Shown: positions 32,766 to 42,279 of the stretch, in pieces
Layout: the number at the start of each line of letters is the position of its first letter
How positions within the stretch are numbered: position 1 is the stretch's first letter
Source of the DNA: Alphaproteobacteria bacterium
Lineage (GTDB): Bacteria > Pseudomonadota > Alphaproteobacteria > Caulobacterales > Aquidulcibacteraceae
Reading direction: 5' to 3'
Assembly (NCBI GenBank): GCA_030430715.1
Contig: JAUIJZ010000012.1
Coordinates: 1-48,295 of the forward strand
DNA length: 48,295 nucleotides
Made by a program: the position numbers and the translations under genes
The notes under the pieces: generated by a model
Database searches by the model: none
What the model was told of the DNA's origin: nothing
The model's input: only the letters and a program-made list of their open reading frames with translations

Positions 32766-33367
32766 CAGAGCTTTCCTTGCACCGCCCAATTGAGCGCGTC
32801 TTCCAAGCGATCATTGCCCCAAAACAATTCGCCATCCTTCGTCGTGAATGCCGGTGCGCCGAACACGCCCGCGCTTTGCGCCTCTTCCGTCGCAGCACGC
32901 AGCGCCGCCTTTACCTCGTCCTCTTTCGCTTTTTCCACGAACGATGGATCGAGATCGGCGCGGCGCAGCGCCTCGGCCGCAATCAGCGGATCGGAAATGG
33001 TGCGCCCCTCACCGAATTCAAGCGCATACACGCTCTTCACGAAACGCACGCGTGCTTCGCCGTCGAGAGCATGCGCGATCCGTCCGCACAAGAGGCTGTT
33101 CTGCGGAAACGGCGCCGGCAACTGGAACGGCAAATGCAGCGCCGCGCAGATGCGTTCCAAATCGCGTTGCATGTAGCGGCCCTTCTGCGGAAACACACGG
33201 AACGGCGCATCCTTCAAGCCCTGCGCGGCAAAGATCGGCCCAAGCAAAATCGCGCGCCAAACAACATCGACGCCGCGCGCTTTTGCTTCAGCCTCCAAGC
33301 GCATCGCCGCCGGATACGAATAGGTCGACGCAAAATCAAACCAGAACTGAACCGTAGACGCGCTCAT
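32765..33367 (-). CDS. DsbA-family protein, 2-hydroxychromene-2-carboxylate isomerase type
   Basis: 200 residues with a thioredoxin-like/helical-insertion fold (DsbA/GST-kappa group). FWFDFASTYSYPAAMRLE puts Ser, not Cys, at the active position, as in 2-hydroxychromene-2-carboxylate isomerases. GVFGAPAFTTKDGELFWGNDRL is the conserved cis-Pro region. Such isomerases work in naphthalene-type catabolism with glutathione, but many homologues have unknown roles. Lying between aguA and aguB with overlaps on both sides (ATGA and TGATG), it is co-translated with putrescine synthesis, where no such activity is expected. No signal peptide. Confidence 0.82.
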   Translation of the reverse strand: MSASTVQFWFDFASTYSYPAAMRLEAEAKARGVDVVWRAILLGPIFAAQGLKDAPFRVFPQKGRYMQRDLERICAALHLPFQLPAPFPQNSLLCGRIAHALDGEARVRFVKSVYALEFGEGRTISDPLIAAEALRRADLDPSFVEKAKEDEVKAALRAATEEAQSAGVFGAPAFTTKDGELFWGNDRLEDALNWAVQGKL

Positions 33368-34374
33368 GCCGGCTCCTGTTGCGTGATGCAGTGAAATGAG
33401 CCGCCGCCCGCAAGCGTAGCATGAGCGGAAAGCCCGATTACGCGCCGATCAGGGAAAAGCGGCGCCAAAGCCTCCAGCGCCTCATCGGCGCTATCGGAAT
33501 AAACCGGCACGACCACCACTTCGTTGCCGATCAAAAAGTTCATGTGGCTCGCCGGCACGATCTCGCCCTCCTCATCCATCACCAGGCCTGGCGACGGAAT
33601 ACGCACCACTTCAAGCTTGCGCCCTTTCGCATCGTGCATGCCCGCGAGCGCAAGCGCGATTTCGTCATACACATCCGCATTCGGATCTTTCTTGCCCCAC
33701 GGTGCCTGACACACCACGCGCCCTGGCGCCACGAAACGCGCGATATTATCGATGTGCCCATCGGTGTGATCGTTCATCAAACCTTCGTCGAGCCACAACA
33801 CCTTGCCGACGCCGAGCGCGCGTTTGAGTTCGCGTTCGGCAGCAGCTTCCGTCCAATGCGCATTGCGGTTGGGATTGAGCACGCATTGGCGCGTCGTCAG
33901 CAGCGTGCCTTCGCCGTCCATTTCAAGCGCGCCGCCTTCGAGAATAAAGTCGTGTTCTACGAGCGGCGCGCCGGCATGCTCAGCCACTTGCGCGGCGACC
34001 AGCTCATCGCCGGGCATGATGTATTTGCCGCCCCAGCCATTATAGCCAAAGCCGTGCGCGCGCCCTGCCGTATCGAAAATCGGCCCAATATCGCGCAGCC
34101 AGATATCGCCATATTGCGCTTGGACAAGCTCGCCCGCGCCACCCATGGCGGCCTCCGCCGAAGCCTCGCCCTCGCGTCCATCAACCAGAACGCGCACACG
34201 CTCGCCGCCCTCGGCCAGCGCGCGCACCATCGCCGCCACCTCGACCCGCGCGCCCTCAAAGGCATCGCCCCAATAAGCGGGTTCGCGCGGCCACGCGGTC
34301 CAGATTGCGCGATGCGGCGCCCATTCTGGCGGAATTTTGACGTCGTCGGCGCTTGGGTTCTGCATCATCGTCAA
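33364..34374 (-). CDS. aguA: Agmatine deiminase
   Basis: 336 residues of the guanidino-group-modifying family. Conserved blocks are PPEWAPHRAIWTAWP, DIWLRDIGPIF, EGGALEMDGEG, NDHTDGHIDN and the nucleophile Cys329 in GGGSFHCITQQ at the C-terminus. It hydrolyses agmatine to N-carbamoylputrescine and ammonia. The run aguA, isomerase, aguB gives the two-step agmatine to putrescine route. Arginine decarboxylase is not in this window. Its stop overlaps the next start by ATGA. The internal MTMMQN start has two possible ATGs two codons apart. Confidence 0.95.
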   Translation of the reverse strand: MTMMQNPSADDVKIPPEWAPHRAIWTAWPREPAYWGDAFEGARVEVAAMVRALAEGGERVRVLVDGREGEASAEAAMGGAGELVQAQYGDIWLRDIGPIFDTAGRAHGFGYNGWGGKYIMPGDELVAAQVAEHAGAPLVEHDFILEGGALEMDGEGTLLTTRQCVLNPNRNAHWTEAAAERELKRALGVGKVLWLDEGLMNDHTDGHIDNIARFVAPGRVVCQAPWGKKDPNADVYDEIALALAGMHDAKGRKLEVVRIPSPGLVMDEEGEIVPASHMNFLIGNEVVVVPVYSDSADEALEALAPLFPDRRVIGLSAHATLAGGGSFHCITQQEPA

Positions 34375-34481
34375 AGATTAGCTTATTCGCCGCGCGCCAG
34401 TAAGGCGCAACGGGCGCGCTGGCGCCGCCTGCGCGCATCGGTTATGAGCGGACGCTGGGGAGCCAGAGACATAGCCGCCGC

Positions 34482-36035
34482 ATGACGACCGCCCGAGGCT
34501 TTGCCTTCGACCGCGCGACAATCGCTTTTCTCGTGACGCTGCTCGCGCTTACGGCGCTGCGCGTTTATGCGCTGACGATCTCTCCCATCGATCTCTATTT
34601 TGACGAAGCGCAATACTGGATGTGGTCGCGCTCGTTCGAATGGGGCTATTTCACCAAGCCGCCCATGGTGGCGTGGATGATCGCCGCGACCACCAGCTTC
34701 TTCGGCGACGCCGAATGGGCCGTGCGGCTCGGCGCGCCCCTAGCACATGCCGTCACGGGCTTGGCGATGTTCGCGTTGGCGCGTTCGCTCTATGGGCCTT
34801 GGGCTGGGTTTTGGGCCGGCATCGGCTGGATTTTCATTCCTGGCGTCTGGCTCTCTTCGAGCATTGTTTCGACCGACGCTTTTCTTCTGCCCTTTTGGGC
34901 CATTGCTCTGTTTGCATTCTGGCGGCTTGCGGCGACACGCGCATGGAGCTGGGCGATCATGGCAGGCGCCGCGATCGGCCTTGGCCTGCTCGCCAAATAC
35001 GCCATGCTGTATTTTGTCGTCGGCATAATCCTCTCGGCCTGGTGGGTGAAGCCGGTGCGCGAAGCCCTGGGCGGCGGACGCGGGATTATTCTCGGCGCGG
35101 TCGCGCTGGCGGTCTTTTTGCCGAACATATTGTGGAATGTGCAGCACGGTTTTGTGACCGCGTCGCACACAGCCTCAAACCTCGATCTTCAATCGAACAA
35201 TTTCTTCCAAATTCACGAGGTTTTCGAATTTCTCTCAGGCCAGATGCTGCTCATCGGGCCGCTTCTGTTTGCACCTTTAATCTGGCTATTGTGGCGCGCG
35301 GTGCGTCATCGCGCGGCGCTCAGCACCGAAGACAAGTTTCTACTCGCATTCGTGCTGCCAGCCCTGGTGACGGTAACAATCATCGCCATCGTCACCCGCG
35401 CCAACGCCAATTGGGCCGTCGCCTCTTATGTGGCGGGCATCGTCTGGATCAGCGGGCAATTGGTGCGCGGCATTACCGGCAAGCGCATTCTAGCGGCGGC
35501 GCTGTTCGTCAACGCCGCGATCGGCGGAGCAACGCTTGCGGTGTCGCTCCATCCTGAATGGTCCAATCAGTTCAAAGGCATCCGCAATTCGCGCGCTTGG
35601 GAAGAAACCGCGCGCGAGATCGCACTACGCGCCGCTGTCCAGCCCGGCGAAGCGCCGTTCACGGCGGTTTTGGTGGATCATCGCGCGCTCTATTTCGAAC
35701 TCGCTTATTATTGGCGCCACGCACGGCGCGCCGGCGCGCCGCTGCCGCCTGTGCGTATGTGGTTGCTGCACGGCGAAGCCCGGAATTCGGCGGAATCGAT
35801 CGACCCGATGCGACCGGAGGAAGGCGGACGTGTTCTCGTCGTGCACATGACCGGCGATTACCTGCCCTTCGTCGCCGCCGATTTCAGCGTATTCCGCACG
35901 GTTGAGCATCTCACCATTCCACTCGGCGGCGCTTACGCGCGCGAGTTGGAGATTTCCGTGGGCGAAGGCTTTGCTCCAGCGCCGCGCGACGCCGCCTTCC
36001 GCGAGCGCCTGCGCATATTGCAACAGGGCGATTAG
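34482..36035 (+). CDS. Glycosyltransferase family 39 (ArnT/PMT-like) membrane protein
   Basis: 517 residues with about ten or more membrane helices in the first 370 and a soluble C-terminal part. The first external loop reads [20 protein letters not shown], with the acidic Asp-Glu pair seen in family 39 and ArnT-type enzymes, followed by [11 protein letters not shown]. These use polyprenyl-phosphate sugars as donors to modify lipid A, proteins or other acceptors facing the periplasm. Acceptor and sugar are unknown. It converges on edd; the two stop codons overlap within TTAG (36032-36035). Confidence 0.86.
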   Translation: MTTARGFAFDRATIAFLVTLLALTALRVYALTISPIDLYFDEAQYWMWSRSFEWGYFTKPPMVAWMIAATTSFFGDAEWAVRLGAPLAHAVTGLAMFALARSLYGPWAGFWAGIGWIFIPGVWLSSSIVSTDAFLLPFWAIALFAFWRLAATRAWSWAIMAGAAIGLGLLAKYAMLYFVVGIILSAWWVKPVREALGGGRGIILGAVALAVFLPNILWNVQHGFVTASHTASNLDLQSNNFFQIHEVFEFLSGQMLLIGPLLFAPLIWLLWRAVRHRAALSTEDKFLLAFVLPALVTVTIIAIVTRANANWAVASYVAGIVWISGQLVRGITGKRILAAALFVNAAIGGATLAVSLHPEWSNQFKGIRNSRAWEETAREIALRAAVQPGEAPFTAVLVDHRALYFELAYYWRHARRAGAPLPPVRMWLLHGEARNSAESIDPMRPEEGGRVLVVHMTGDYLPFVAADFSVFRTVEHLTIPLGGAYARELEISVGEGFAPAPRDAAFRERLRILQQGD

Positions 36036-37864
36036 AGCGCGTCGTAATCCGGAAACGCCGTGCCACCCTGCTCAGCGGAATTGGCCTCGGCGCGGAACAG
36101 CTTGAACAATTCGCGCCCGAAGCCGCGTGCGTTGCCGGTGAGATCAAGTTGCGCCGGCGCGCGCGAACGCCAATCTGACGGCGCCACGACATCCAGCGCG
36201 CCGCTCTCGCCGTCCACGCGGATCACATCGCCATCGCGCACTTTCGCAAGCGGCCCGCCCTCGGCTGCCTCTGGCGTTACATGGATTGCAGCCAAAACTT
36301 TGCCGCTAGCGCCCGACATGCGGCCGTCCGTCACCAGCGCGACCTTAAAGCCGCGATCCTGCAAGGCGCCCATCAGCGGCATCAGTTTGTGCAATTCCGG
36401 CATGCCATTGGCGCGCGGACCCTGCCCACGCACGACGATTACGCAGTCACGATCCAATTCGCCATTGCGGAACGCCGCCTGCACCTGCGCCTGGCTATCA
36501 AACACCAGAGCCGGCGCTTCCACCGCTATGAATTGCGCGCCGACAGCGGACGTCTTGGCGCAGCCGCGCCCAAGCCCGCCGCTCATCACCACGAGTCCAC
36601 CCGTGGCTTGGAACGGGTTGGAGGCCGTGCGCACGATCGCGTCATCGCGGCTCGCTTCCGGCGCATCGCGCCACACCAAGGATTCGCCTTCAAGCGCGGG
36701 ATCACGCGTGTTCGCAACCAGCCCTTCATCGCCGCTTACGCTCATGATGTCCGCGTGGGCAAAGCCTTCGCTCAAAAGTTCGCGCGTGAGAAACGCCATA
36801 CCGCCAGCGTCGCGGAATTGGTTCACGTCCGCCGAGCCGTTCGGATAGATTTTTGCCAAGAGCGGCGTCACACGCGCGATGTCGCCGAAATCGTCCCAGG
36901 TCAGCTCAATGCCAGCCGCGCGCGCAATCGCCGGCAAATGGATGAAATGATTGGTCGAGCCGCCTGTCGCCATGAGGCCGACAATGGCGTTGACGATGGC
37001 GCGCTCGTCGATCACGCGTCCGATCGGGCGATAATCGCCGCCCATGCCCGTGATCGCGGCGGCGCGCTTGGTCGCGGCGACCGTAAGCGCATCGCGCAAT
37101 GGCGTGTTCGGATTGACGAAAGCCGCATTGGGCAGATGCAAACCCATCAATTCCATCATCATCTGATTGGAATTGGCGGTGCCATAGAAGGTGCATGTGC
37201 CCGGTGCGTGATAGCTCTCGGCTTCAGCCTCCAACAATTCCGCGCGGCCGATCTTGCCTTCCGCGAACAATTGACGCCGCGCGGCCTTCTCTTTGTTTGG
37301 CAGGCCAGACGGCATTGGCCCGCCCGGCACGAAAATGCACGGCAGCCAGGGAAAGCGCAGCGCGCCGATCAGCAGCCCCGGCACGATCTTGTCGCAAATG
37401 CCGAGCAGCAGCGCCGCATCGAATGTCGCGTGAGACAGAGAGACAGCCGTCGAGAGCGCGATCACGTCGCGCGAGAACAAGGAAAGCTCCATGCCCTCGA
37501 AGCCTTGTGTGACGCCGTCGCACATGGCCGGCACGCCGCCCGCCACCTGCGCCACCGCATGCGCTTCACGCGCCGCTTTGCGGATCACATCGGGAAAGCG
37601 CTCATACGGCGCGTGCGCCGACAGCATATCATTGTAGGCCGTGACGATGCCGATGGAGGGCCATTGCCCGCCCAGAAGCATCATCTTGTCCTGCACCGCA
37701 CACCCCGCCGAGGTGTGCGCCTGATTGGCTTCCGCTAATCGCAGCCGCGCCGGTTTGCTGACATCGTGCTCCTCGATCAGATCAAGGTAGCGACGGCGAC
37801 GGCTCTCGCTGCGCGTGCGGATGCGCTCCGTGACTTCGGCGATCGTGGCATTGAGTTTGGTCAT
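36032..37864 (-). CDS. edd: 6-phosphogluconate dehydratase
   Basis: 610 residues of the IlvD/Edd family. It dehydrates 6-phosphogluconate to KDPG, the defining Entner-Doudoroff step. Visible features are [20 protein letters not shown], a Cys in [35 protein letters not shown] with a further Cys, and the C-terminal [20 protein letters not shown]. The Cys residues can ligate an iron-sulfur cluster. I take ATG 37864, which overlaps the zwf stop (ATGA); an upstream in-frame ATG would add a low-complexity Arg-rich stretch inside zwf. It follows zwf as a coupled pair. Confidence 0.95.
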   Translation of the reverse strand: MTKLNATIAEVTERIRTRSESRRRRYLDLIEEHDVSKPARLRLAEANQAHTSAGCAVQDKMMLLGGQWPSIGIVTAYNDMLSAHAPYERFPDVIRKAAREAHAVAQVAGGVPAMCDGVTQGFEGMELSLFSRDVIALSTAVSLSHATFDAALLLGICDKIVPGLLIGALRFPWLPCIFVPGGPMPSGLPNKEKAARRQLFAEGKIGRAELLEAEAESYHAPGTCTFYGTANSNQMMMELMGLHLPNAAFVNPNTPLRDALTVAATKRAAAITGMGGDYRPIGRVIDERAIVNAIVGLMATGGSTNHFIHLPAIARAAGIELTWDDFGDIARVTPLLAKIYPNGSADVNQFRDAGGMAFLTRELLSEGFAHADIMSVSGDEGLVANTRDPALEGESLVWRDAPEASRDDAIVRTASNPFQATGGLVVMSGGLGRGCAKTSAVGAQFIAVEAPALVFDSQAQVQAAFRNGELDRDCVIVVRGQGPRANGMPELHKLMPLMGALQDRGFKVALVTDGRMSGASGKVLAAIHVTPEAAEGGPLAKVRDGDVIRVDGESGALDVVAPSDWRSRAPAQLDLTGNARGFGRELFKLFRAEANSAEQGGTAFPDYDAL

Positions 37865-39333
37865 CGCTCGGGATCCCACCAGGCGCGCCCATCGCGATCG
37901 AGCATCAGCGCAGATTGCGTCGGGCCATTCGAGCCGGAGGCATAAGCATGCGGTTCGCCGCCGCCGTCGCGCCATGCCGCGAGCAATTCATCGGCCCATT
38001 CCCACGCGGCGTCGACCTCGTCGCGGCGCATGAACAGCGCAAGATTGCCGCGCACGACGTCCATCAGCAGCCGTTCGTAGGCATCGGGGTAGCGCACGCC
38101 GCCAAATTCCTCCGCGAAAGACAGATCGAGCGGCGCTGTCTTCACGCGCAACCCGCCCGGTCCCGGCTCCTTTATGTTCAGCCAAAGCCGCACGCCTTCA
38201 TCGGGCTGCAGGCGCAGCACCAGCCGGTTGGGAGAGCCCGCGCCCGCGCCAAAAATTTGTACAGGCGTATCCTTGAACTGGACCACGATTTCCGAACGGC
38301 GTGCGCCCATGCGCTTGCCCGTGCGCAGATAGAACGGCACCCCAGCCCAGCGCCAATTGTCGACCTCGGCCTTGATCGCGACGAACGTTTCTGTTTTCGA
38401 CGCGCGGCCGATCTCCTCGGCGTACGCCGGCGTCTTGTGGCCGTTCACCAAACCCTCGCGGTACTGGCCGCGCACGGTTTTCGCGACCACGTCCTGTGGG
38501 CCGATGCGGCGCAGCGCCGACAATACTTTCAGCTTTTCCGTACGGATCGCGTCCGCATCCATCGAGTTCGGCGATTCCAGCGCAACAAGGCAAAGCAATT
38601 GCAGCAAATGGTTTTGCACCATGTCGCGCAGCGCGCCGGACTTGTCGTAATAATCGCCGCGGCCCTCGACACCGATATCTTCCGCCACAGTGATCTGTAC
38701 GTGATCGATAGTCGCGCGCGACCAGATCGGCTCGATCAGCATGTTGGCGAAACGCAGAACCAGGAGGTTCTGCACCGTCTCTTTGCCGAGGTAATGATCG
38801 ATGCGGAACGTGTTGTGTTCCTCGAACACGGCGCCGACGCCATCATTGACGGCGCGCGAGGACGCGAGGTCACGGCCAATCGGCTTTTCCAACACGATTC
38901 GCGAGTCCGGCGTCGCCAGCCCCGCTTCGGCAAGCCGCTGCGCGATCGGCACGAACAGGCTGGGCGCGGTTGAAAGATAGAAGATGCGCACCTTGCCCTC
39001 GCCGCCGGCCAAAGCCGCGTTTAGAGGCGCCCATTCGGGCGCGGAGGCGGTCGCATCGAGGCGTACATAAGCAATGTGGCTCAGAAATTCGTCACACTTG
39101 GCTTCGTCCACGCACGCACCCGGCGCGAACTTGCCGCGGCTCTCGTAAACCAGCTTGCGAAAGGCGTCGGTGTCGAGGTCGGCCCGCGCCACGCCGATAA
39201 TGCGCGAACTGGCGGGGATCTGCCCGTCCAGGAAACGGTGCAGCAGCGCCGGGAACAGCTTGCGCAGCGCCAAGTCTCCGGTCGCGCCAAACACAACCAG
39301 GTCGAAGGGTGGGACGGGGATGAACTCAGCCAT
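37861..39333 (-). CDS. zwf: Glucose-6-phosphate 1-dehydrogenase
   Basis: 490 residues. The NADP-binding start is [18 protein letters not shown] and the substrate-binding active-site motif [15 protein letters not shown] contains the catalytic His-Asp region. It oxidises glucose-6-phosphate to 6-phosphogluconolactone with NAD(P). The following edd is translationally coupled. 6-phosphogluconolactonase (pgl) and glucokinase, often found between or after these genes, are absent here. Its upstream region, shared with divergent eda, contains a 20-bp inverted repeat. Confidence 0.96.
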   Translation of the reverse strand: MAEFIPVPPFDLVVFGATGDLALRKLFPALLHRFLDGQIPASSRIIGVARADLDTDAFRKLVYESRGKFAPGACVDEAKCDEFLSHIAYVRLDATASAPEWAPLNAALAGGEGKVRIFYLSTAPSLFVPIAQRLAEAGLATPDSRIVLEKPIGRDLASSRAVNDGVGAVFEEHNTFRIDHYLGKETVQNLLVLRFANMLIEPIWSRATIDHVQITVAEDIGVEGRGDYYDKSGALRDMVQNHLLQLLCLVALESPNSMDADAIRTEKLKVLSALRRIGPQDVVAKTVRGQYREGLVNGHKTPAYAEEIGRASKTETFVAIKAEVDNWRWAGVPFYLRTGKRMGARRSEIVVQFKDTPVQIFGAGAGSPNRLVLRLQPDEGVRLWLNIKEPGPGGLRVKTAPLDLSFAEEFGGVRYPDAYERLLMDVVRGNLALFMRRDEVDAAWEWADELLAAWRDGGGEPHAYASGSNGPTQSALMLDRDGRAWWDPER

Positions 39334-39350
39334 GTCGCCTAGAAACTAGA

Positions 39351-39370
39351 GTTTGCGCCCGCACGCAAAC
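39351..39370. promoter_or_regulatory. Inverted repeat between zwf and eda
   Basis: GTTTGCG (39351-39357) and CGCAAAC (39364-39370) form perfect 7-bp arms around CCCGCA, 17 bp upstream of the zwf start and about 105 bp before eda. CTAG-AAA-CTAG lies beside it (39339-39349). A sugar-acid-responsive repressor of both arms is plausible; no regulator gene is adjacent. Confidence 0.55.
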
Positions 39371-39475
39371 AGGCTGAGGGCCATTTGGAGATCAAATTCC
39401 GGGGTCGCAAGCCACGCCTGGAGCCTATACACTCATTGCCTACCCCGGGGGCGGGAACACGATTGGATCGGGCAC

Positions 39476-40105
39476 GTGACGAAACTAAAAGCTGAAGACG
39501 TGCTGGCGCTGACGCCGGTGCTGCCTGTCATCACGATCGAAGACGCCGGCAAGGCCGAGGCCTTGGCGCGGGTTCTGCTCGCCTCGGGCGTGCGCGCCAT
39601 TGAGGTGACGCTGCGCACCCCGGCCGCGCTCGAGGCCATTCGCATCATCGCCAAGACCGCGCCGGACATCGCCGTCGGCGCCGGCACCGTGCTCAACCCG
39701 GCCGATCTGGACGCCGCCATCGCAGCGGGCGCGCAATATGCGCTTTCGCCCGGCGGCACGCCGAAACTGCTTAAATATGCGCGGAAATCGTCGATCCCGT
39801 TCATTCCGGGCGTGTCCTCGTCCAGCGAAATCATGCGCGGACTCGATCTGGGCTATACCTGCTTCAAATTCTTCCCCGCCGAGCAACTTGGCGGCGTTTC
39901 GACCATAAAGGCTCTCGCCGGGCCCTTCCCGCAGATCCGCTTCTGCCCCACCGGATCGATCACGCCGGCGAAGGCCGCCGATTATCTGGCGCTCGATTGC
40001 GTGCTTTGCGTCGGCGGCTCTTGGGTTGCGCCCGCGGACAAAATCAAGAGCGGAGATTGGGACAGCATCGGCGTCAGCGCGAAACAGGCGGCGGCGCTGC
40101 GCTAA
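39476..40105 (+). CDS. eda: KDPG aldolase (2-keto-3-deoxy-6-phosphogluconate aldolase)
   Basis: 209 residues from GTG 39476; the next 15 residues already match the family start (EDVLALTPVLPVITIED). The barrel shows the Glu-containing IEVTLRTPAALEAI and GAGTVLNPADLD. The Schiff-base Lys lies in YTCFKFFPAEQLGG and FCPTGSI follows. It cleaves KDPG to pyruvate and glyceraldehyde-3-phosphate. It diverges from zwf-edd across 142 bp and converges on the PuuD-like gene, the stops overlapping in CTAA (40102-40105). Confidence 0.95.
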   Translation: MTKLKAEDVLALTPVLPVITIEDAGKAEALARVLLASGVRAIEVTLRTPAALEAIRIIAKTAPDIAVGAGTVLNPADLDAAIAAGAQYALSPGGTPKLLKYARKSSIPFIPGVSSSSEIMRGLDLGYTCFKFFPAEQLGGVSTIKALAGPFPQIRFCPTGSITPAKAADYLALDCVLCVGGSWVAPADKIKSGDWDSIGVSAKQAAALR

Positions 40106-40863
40106 ACCAGCGCCTCGCGCCGCAACGCACGCCCCAAAAGCGCAAAGAAGGCCTGCCGGTCCGGATAGTTCTGCGCCTCCCATTCGGGGTGCCATTGCAC
40201 AGCTAGAACCGGCGCGCCGTTCACCTCGGCCGAAAAGGCTTCCACCACGCCATCAGGTGCGGTCGCCTCAACCTTGAGCCCCGCGCCCAGCCGATCCGCG
40301 CCCTGATAATGCACGCTGACGACATCCAGCTCATCGCGGCCCAAAGCCCGCTGCAACACCCCGTCCCGAACCAGCTGCACAGGATGCTGGTGATCGAAAA
40401 ACTTGTCGAAGCTCTGGTCGTCTGGCCCGTGATGCGGCGTCAGCTCAGGGTGCGCGCCGACATCGCGGCGCAACGTGCCGCCAAACGCGACATTGATCTC
40501 CTGAAAGCCGCGGCAAATGCCGAACACCGGCTTACCACGTTCCAGCATCGCCTCGACCAGGCGCAGCATCATTTCGTCGCGCTCGGGATCGAACGGACCC
40601 TCGCCCTTTTCAGCCGCCTCGCCATAGCGCTTGGGCTCAACGTTAGACGGCGTTCCTGTCAACAGGACGCCGTCTAGCCGCGCCACGATCTCATGTGCCT
40701 GCATGAGCCCAGGCAACGCCGGGATCAGCAACGCGGCTGTATCTCCATATTGCATCGAGGCTTGGAGATAGCGCGTCATCACCGCCTGCGCGGCCTGGCC
40801 GTCATCGACGACGCGATTGCAGGAAATGACGCCCAATACGGGACGCGCGTGAGCCGGTTTCAT
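40102..40863 (-). CDS. Class I glutamine-amidotransferase-like hydrolase (PuuD family)
   Basis: 253 residues. The catalytic Cys is in PVFGICRGFQEINVAFGG and the His-Glu pair in VQWHPEWE, the triad of gamma-glutamyl-gamma-aminobutyrate hydrolases (PuuD). These release GABA from gamma-glutamyl-GABA in putrescine catabolism. I use the ATG at 40863, where the domain begins (ARPVLGVISCNR). It diverges from a class III aminotransferase 89 bp away, which fits a polyamine-degradation role, but PuuA, PuuB and PuuC are not present, so the substrate is provisional. Confidence 0.86.
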   Translation of the reverse strand: MKPAHARPVLGVISCNRVVDDGQAAQAVMTRYLQASMQYGDTAALLIPALPGLMQAHEIVARLDGVLLTGTPSNVEPKRYGEAAEKGEGPFDPERDEMMLRLVEAMLERGKPVFGICRGFQEINVAFGGTLRRDVGAHPELTPHHGPDDQSFDKFFDHQHPVQLVRDGVLQRALGRDELDVVSVHYQGADRLGAGLKVEATAPDGVVEAFSAEVNGAPVLAVQWHPEWEAQNYPDRQAFFALLGRALRREALV

Positions 40864-40952
40864 CGGCTTCGCCTTAGCTTGAAGGCGGCGGCGGCGAAAG
40901 AGGCGCGGCCAGCCATTGCCGCGAATGCGTGCACGGGGCCATAAAGCGGTCA

Positions 40953-42260
40953 ATGTCAGCTCATCTCGACGCCTATTGGATGCCGTTCACGCCCAACCGG
41001 GCGTTCAAAGCCGACCCGCGCATGGTCGTGCGCGCCGAGGGCATGAATTATTTTACCGGAGACGGCCGCGCCGTTCTCGATGCGACGGCAGGCTTATGGT
41101 GCGTGGCGTGCGGTCATGGCGCGCCGCGCATCGTCGAGGCCATTCGCAAAGCGGCGGGCGACCTCGACTACGCCACCAATTTCAATCTCGGCCACCCGCT
41201 CGCATTTGAGTTTGCCGAGCGTCTCGGCGCGTTTCTGCCGGCGGGCATGGACCGCGTCTTCTTCACCAATAGCGGCAGCGAAAGCGCCGACACGGCGCTG
41301 AAGATCGCGCGCGCTTATTGGTTCGCGCGCGGCAAGCCTAAGAAAACTCTGCTGATCGGGCGCGAGCGCGGCTATCACGGCGTCAATTTTGGCGGGCTGT
41401 CGGTCGGCGGCATCGCGCCCAACAAAACCGCGTTCGGTCCGCTTCTGGCCGATGTCGCGCACCTGCCGCATACACATGACATCGCGCGCAACGCCTTCTC
41501 GCGCGGCCAGCCTGCGCATGGCGCCGAATTCGCCGATGCATTGGAAGCCATCGTCGCGGAGCACGGCGCGGACAAAATCGCCGCCGTTATGGTCGAGCCT
41601 GTTGCAGGCTCAACCGGCGTGCTCGTGCCGCCGCAAAATTATCTGCAAAAGCTGCGCGCGCTTTGCGACAAGCACGACATTCTGCTCATCTTCGATGAAG
41701 TGATCACCGGCTTTGGCCGCCTCGGCGCCAATTTCGCGGCGGACTTTTTCGGCGTAAAGCCCGACCTGCTCACCATGGCCAAGGCGATCACCAACGCCGC
41801 CGTGCCGATGGGCGCCGTCGCGTGCGCGCGCGAAATTTACGACGCCATTCTCGGTGCGTCTGACACACCCATCGAACTCTTTCACGGCTACACCACAAGC
41901 GGCCACCCGCTCGCCTGCGCCGCAGGTCTCGCCACCCTCGATACGTTCCACGACGAGCGCCTGGTCGAACGCGCGGCCGACCTCGCGCCCTATTGGGAAG
42001 AGGCGATGCATTCGCTGCGCGATGCGCCGCACGTCATCGACATCCGCAATCTCGGACTCATTGGCGGCATTGAACTCGAACCGCGCGACGGCACGCCGAC
42101 CAAGCGCGCACTCGACGCCTTCAAGCTCTGCTTCGATAAAGGCGTGCTGATCCGCGTGACAGGCGACATCATCGCCTTCTCACCGCCGCTGATCATCGAG
42201 AAGACTCAGATCGATCAGATCGTCGATACGGTGCGCGGGGCGTTGGGGCAGATTGATTAG
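40953..42260 (+). CDS. Class III aminotransferase (omega-amino acid:pyruvate type)
   Basis: 435 residues, PLP fold type I. The conserved Asp of the cofactor site is in LLIFDEVITGFGRLGANFAA, the Schiff-base Lys in TMAKAITNAAVPMGAV, and FTNSGSESADTALKIARAYW is the phosphate-binding region. The opening (DAYWMPFTPNRAFKADPRMV) resembles beta-alanine/omega-amino acid:pyruvate transaminases. It could act on putrescine, GABA or beta-alanine. The gene is divergent from the PuuD-like amidase, and agmatine-to-putrescine genes lie 7 kb away, so polyamine use is the leading guess. Shine-Dalgarno is weak. Specificity unresolved. Confidence 0.88.
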   Translation: MSAHLDAYWMPFTPNRAFKADPRMVVRAEGMNYFTGDGRAVLDATAGLWCVACGHGAPRIVEAIRKAAGDLDYATNFNLGHPLAFEFAERLGAFLPAGMDRVFFTNSGSESADTALKIARAYWFARGKPKKTLLIGRERGYHGVNFGGLSVGGIAPNKTAFGPLLADVAHLPHTHDIARNAFSRGQPAHGAEFADALEAIVAEHGADKIAAVMVEPVAGSTGVLVPPQNYLQKLRALCDKHDILLIFDEVITGFGRLGANFAADFFGVKPDLLTMAKAITNAAVPMGAVACAREIYDAILGASDTPIELFHGYTTSGHPLACAAGLATLDTFHDERLVERAADLAPYWEEAMHSLRDAPHVIDIRNLGLIGGIELEPRDGTPTKRALDAFKLCFDKGVLIRVTGDIIAFSPPLIIEKTQIDQIVDTVRGALGQID

Positions 42261-42279
42261 GGGCCCTACGCTTCGTCAG

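Noticed and set aside
36281..37738. Long rightward open frame opposite edd
   Set aside because: Edd is unmistakable on the minus strand; the antisense product is a His/Arg-rich composition artefact.
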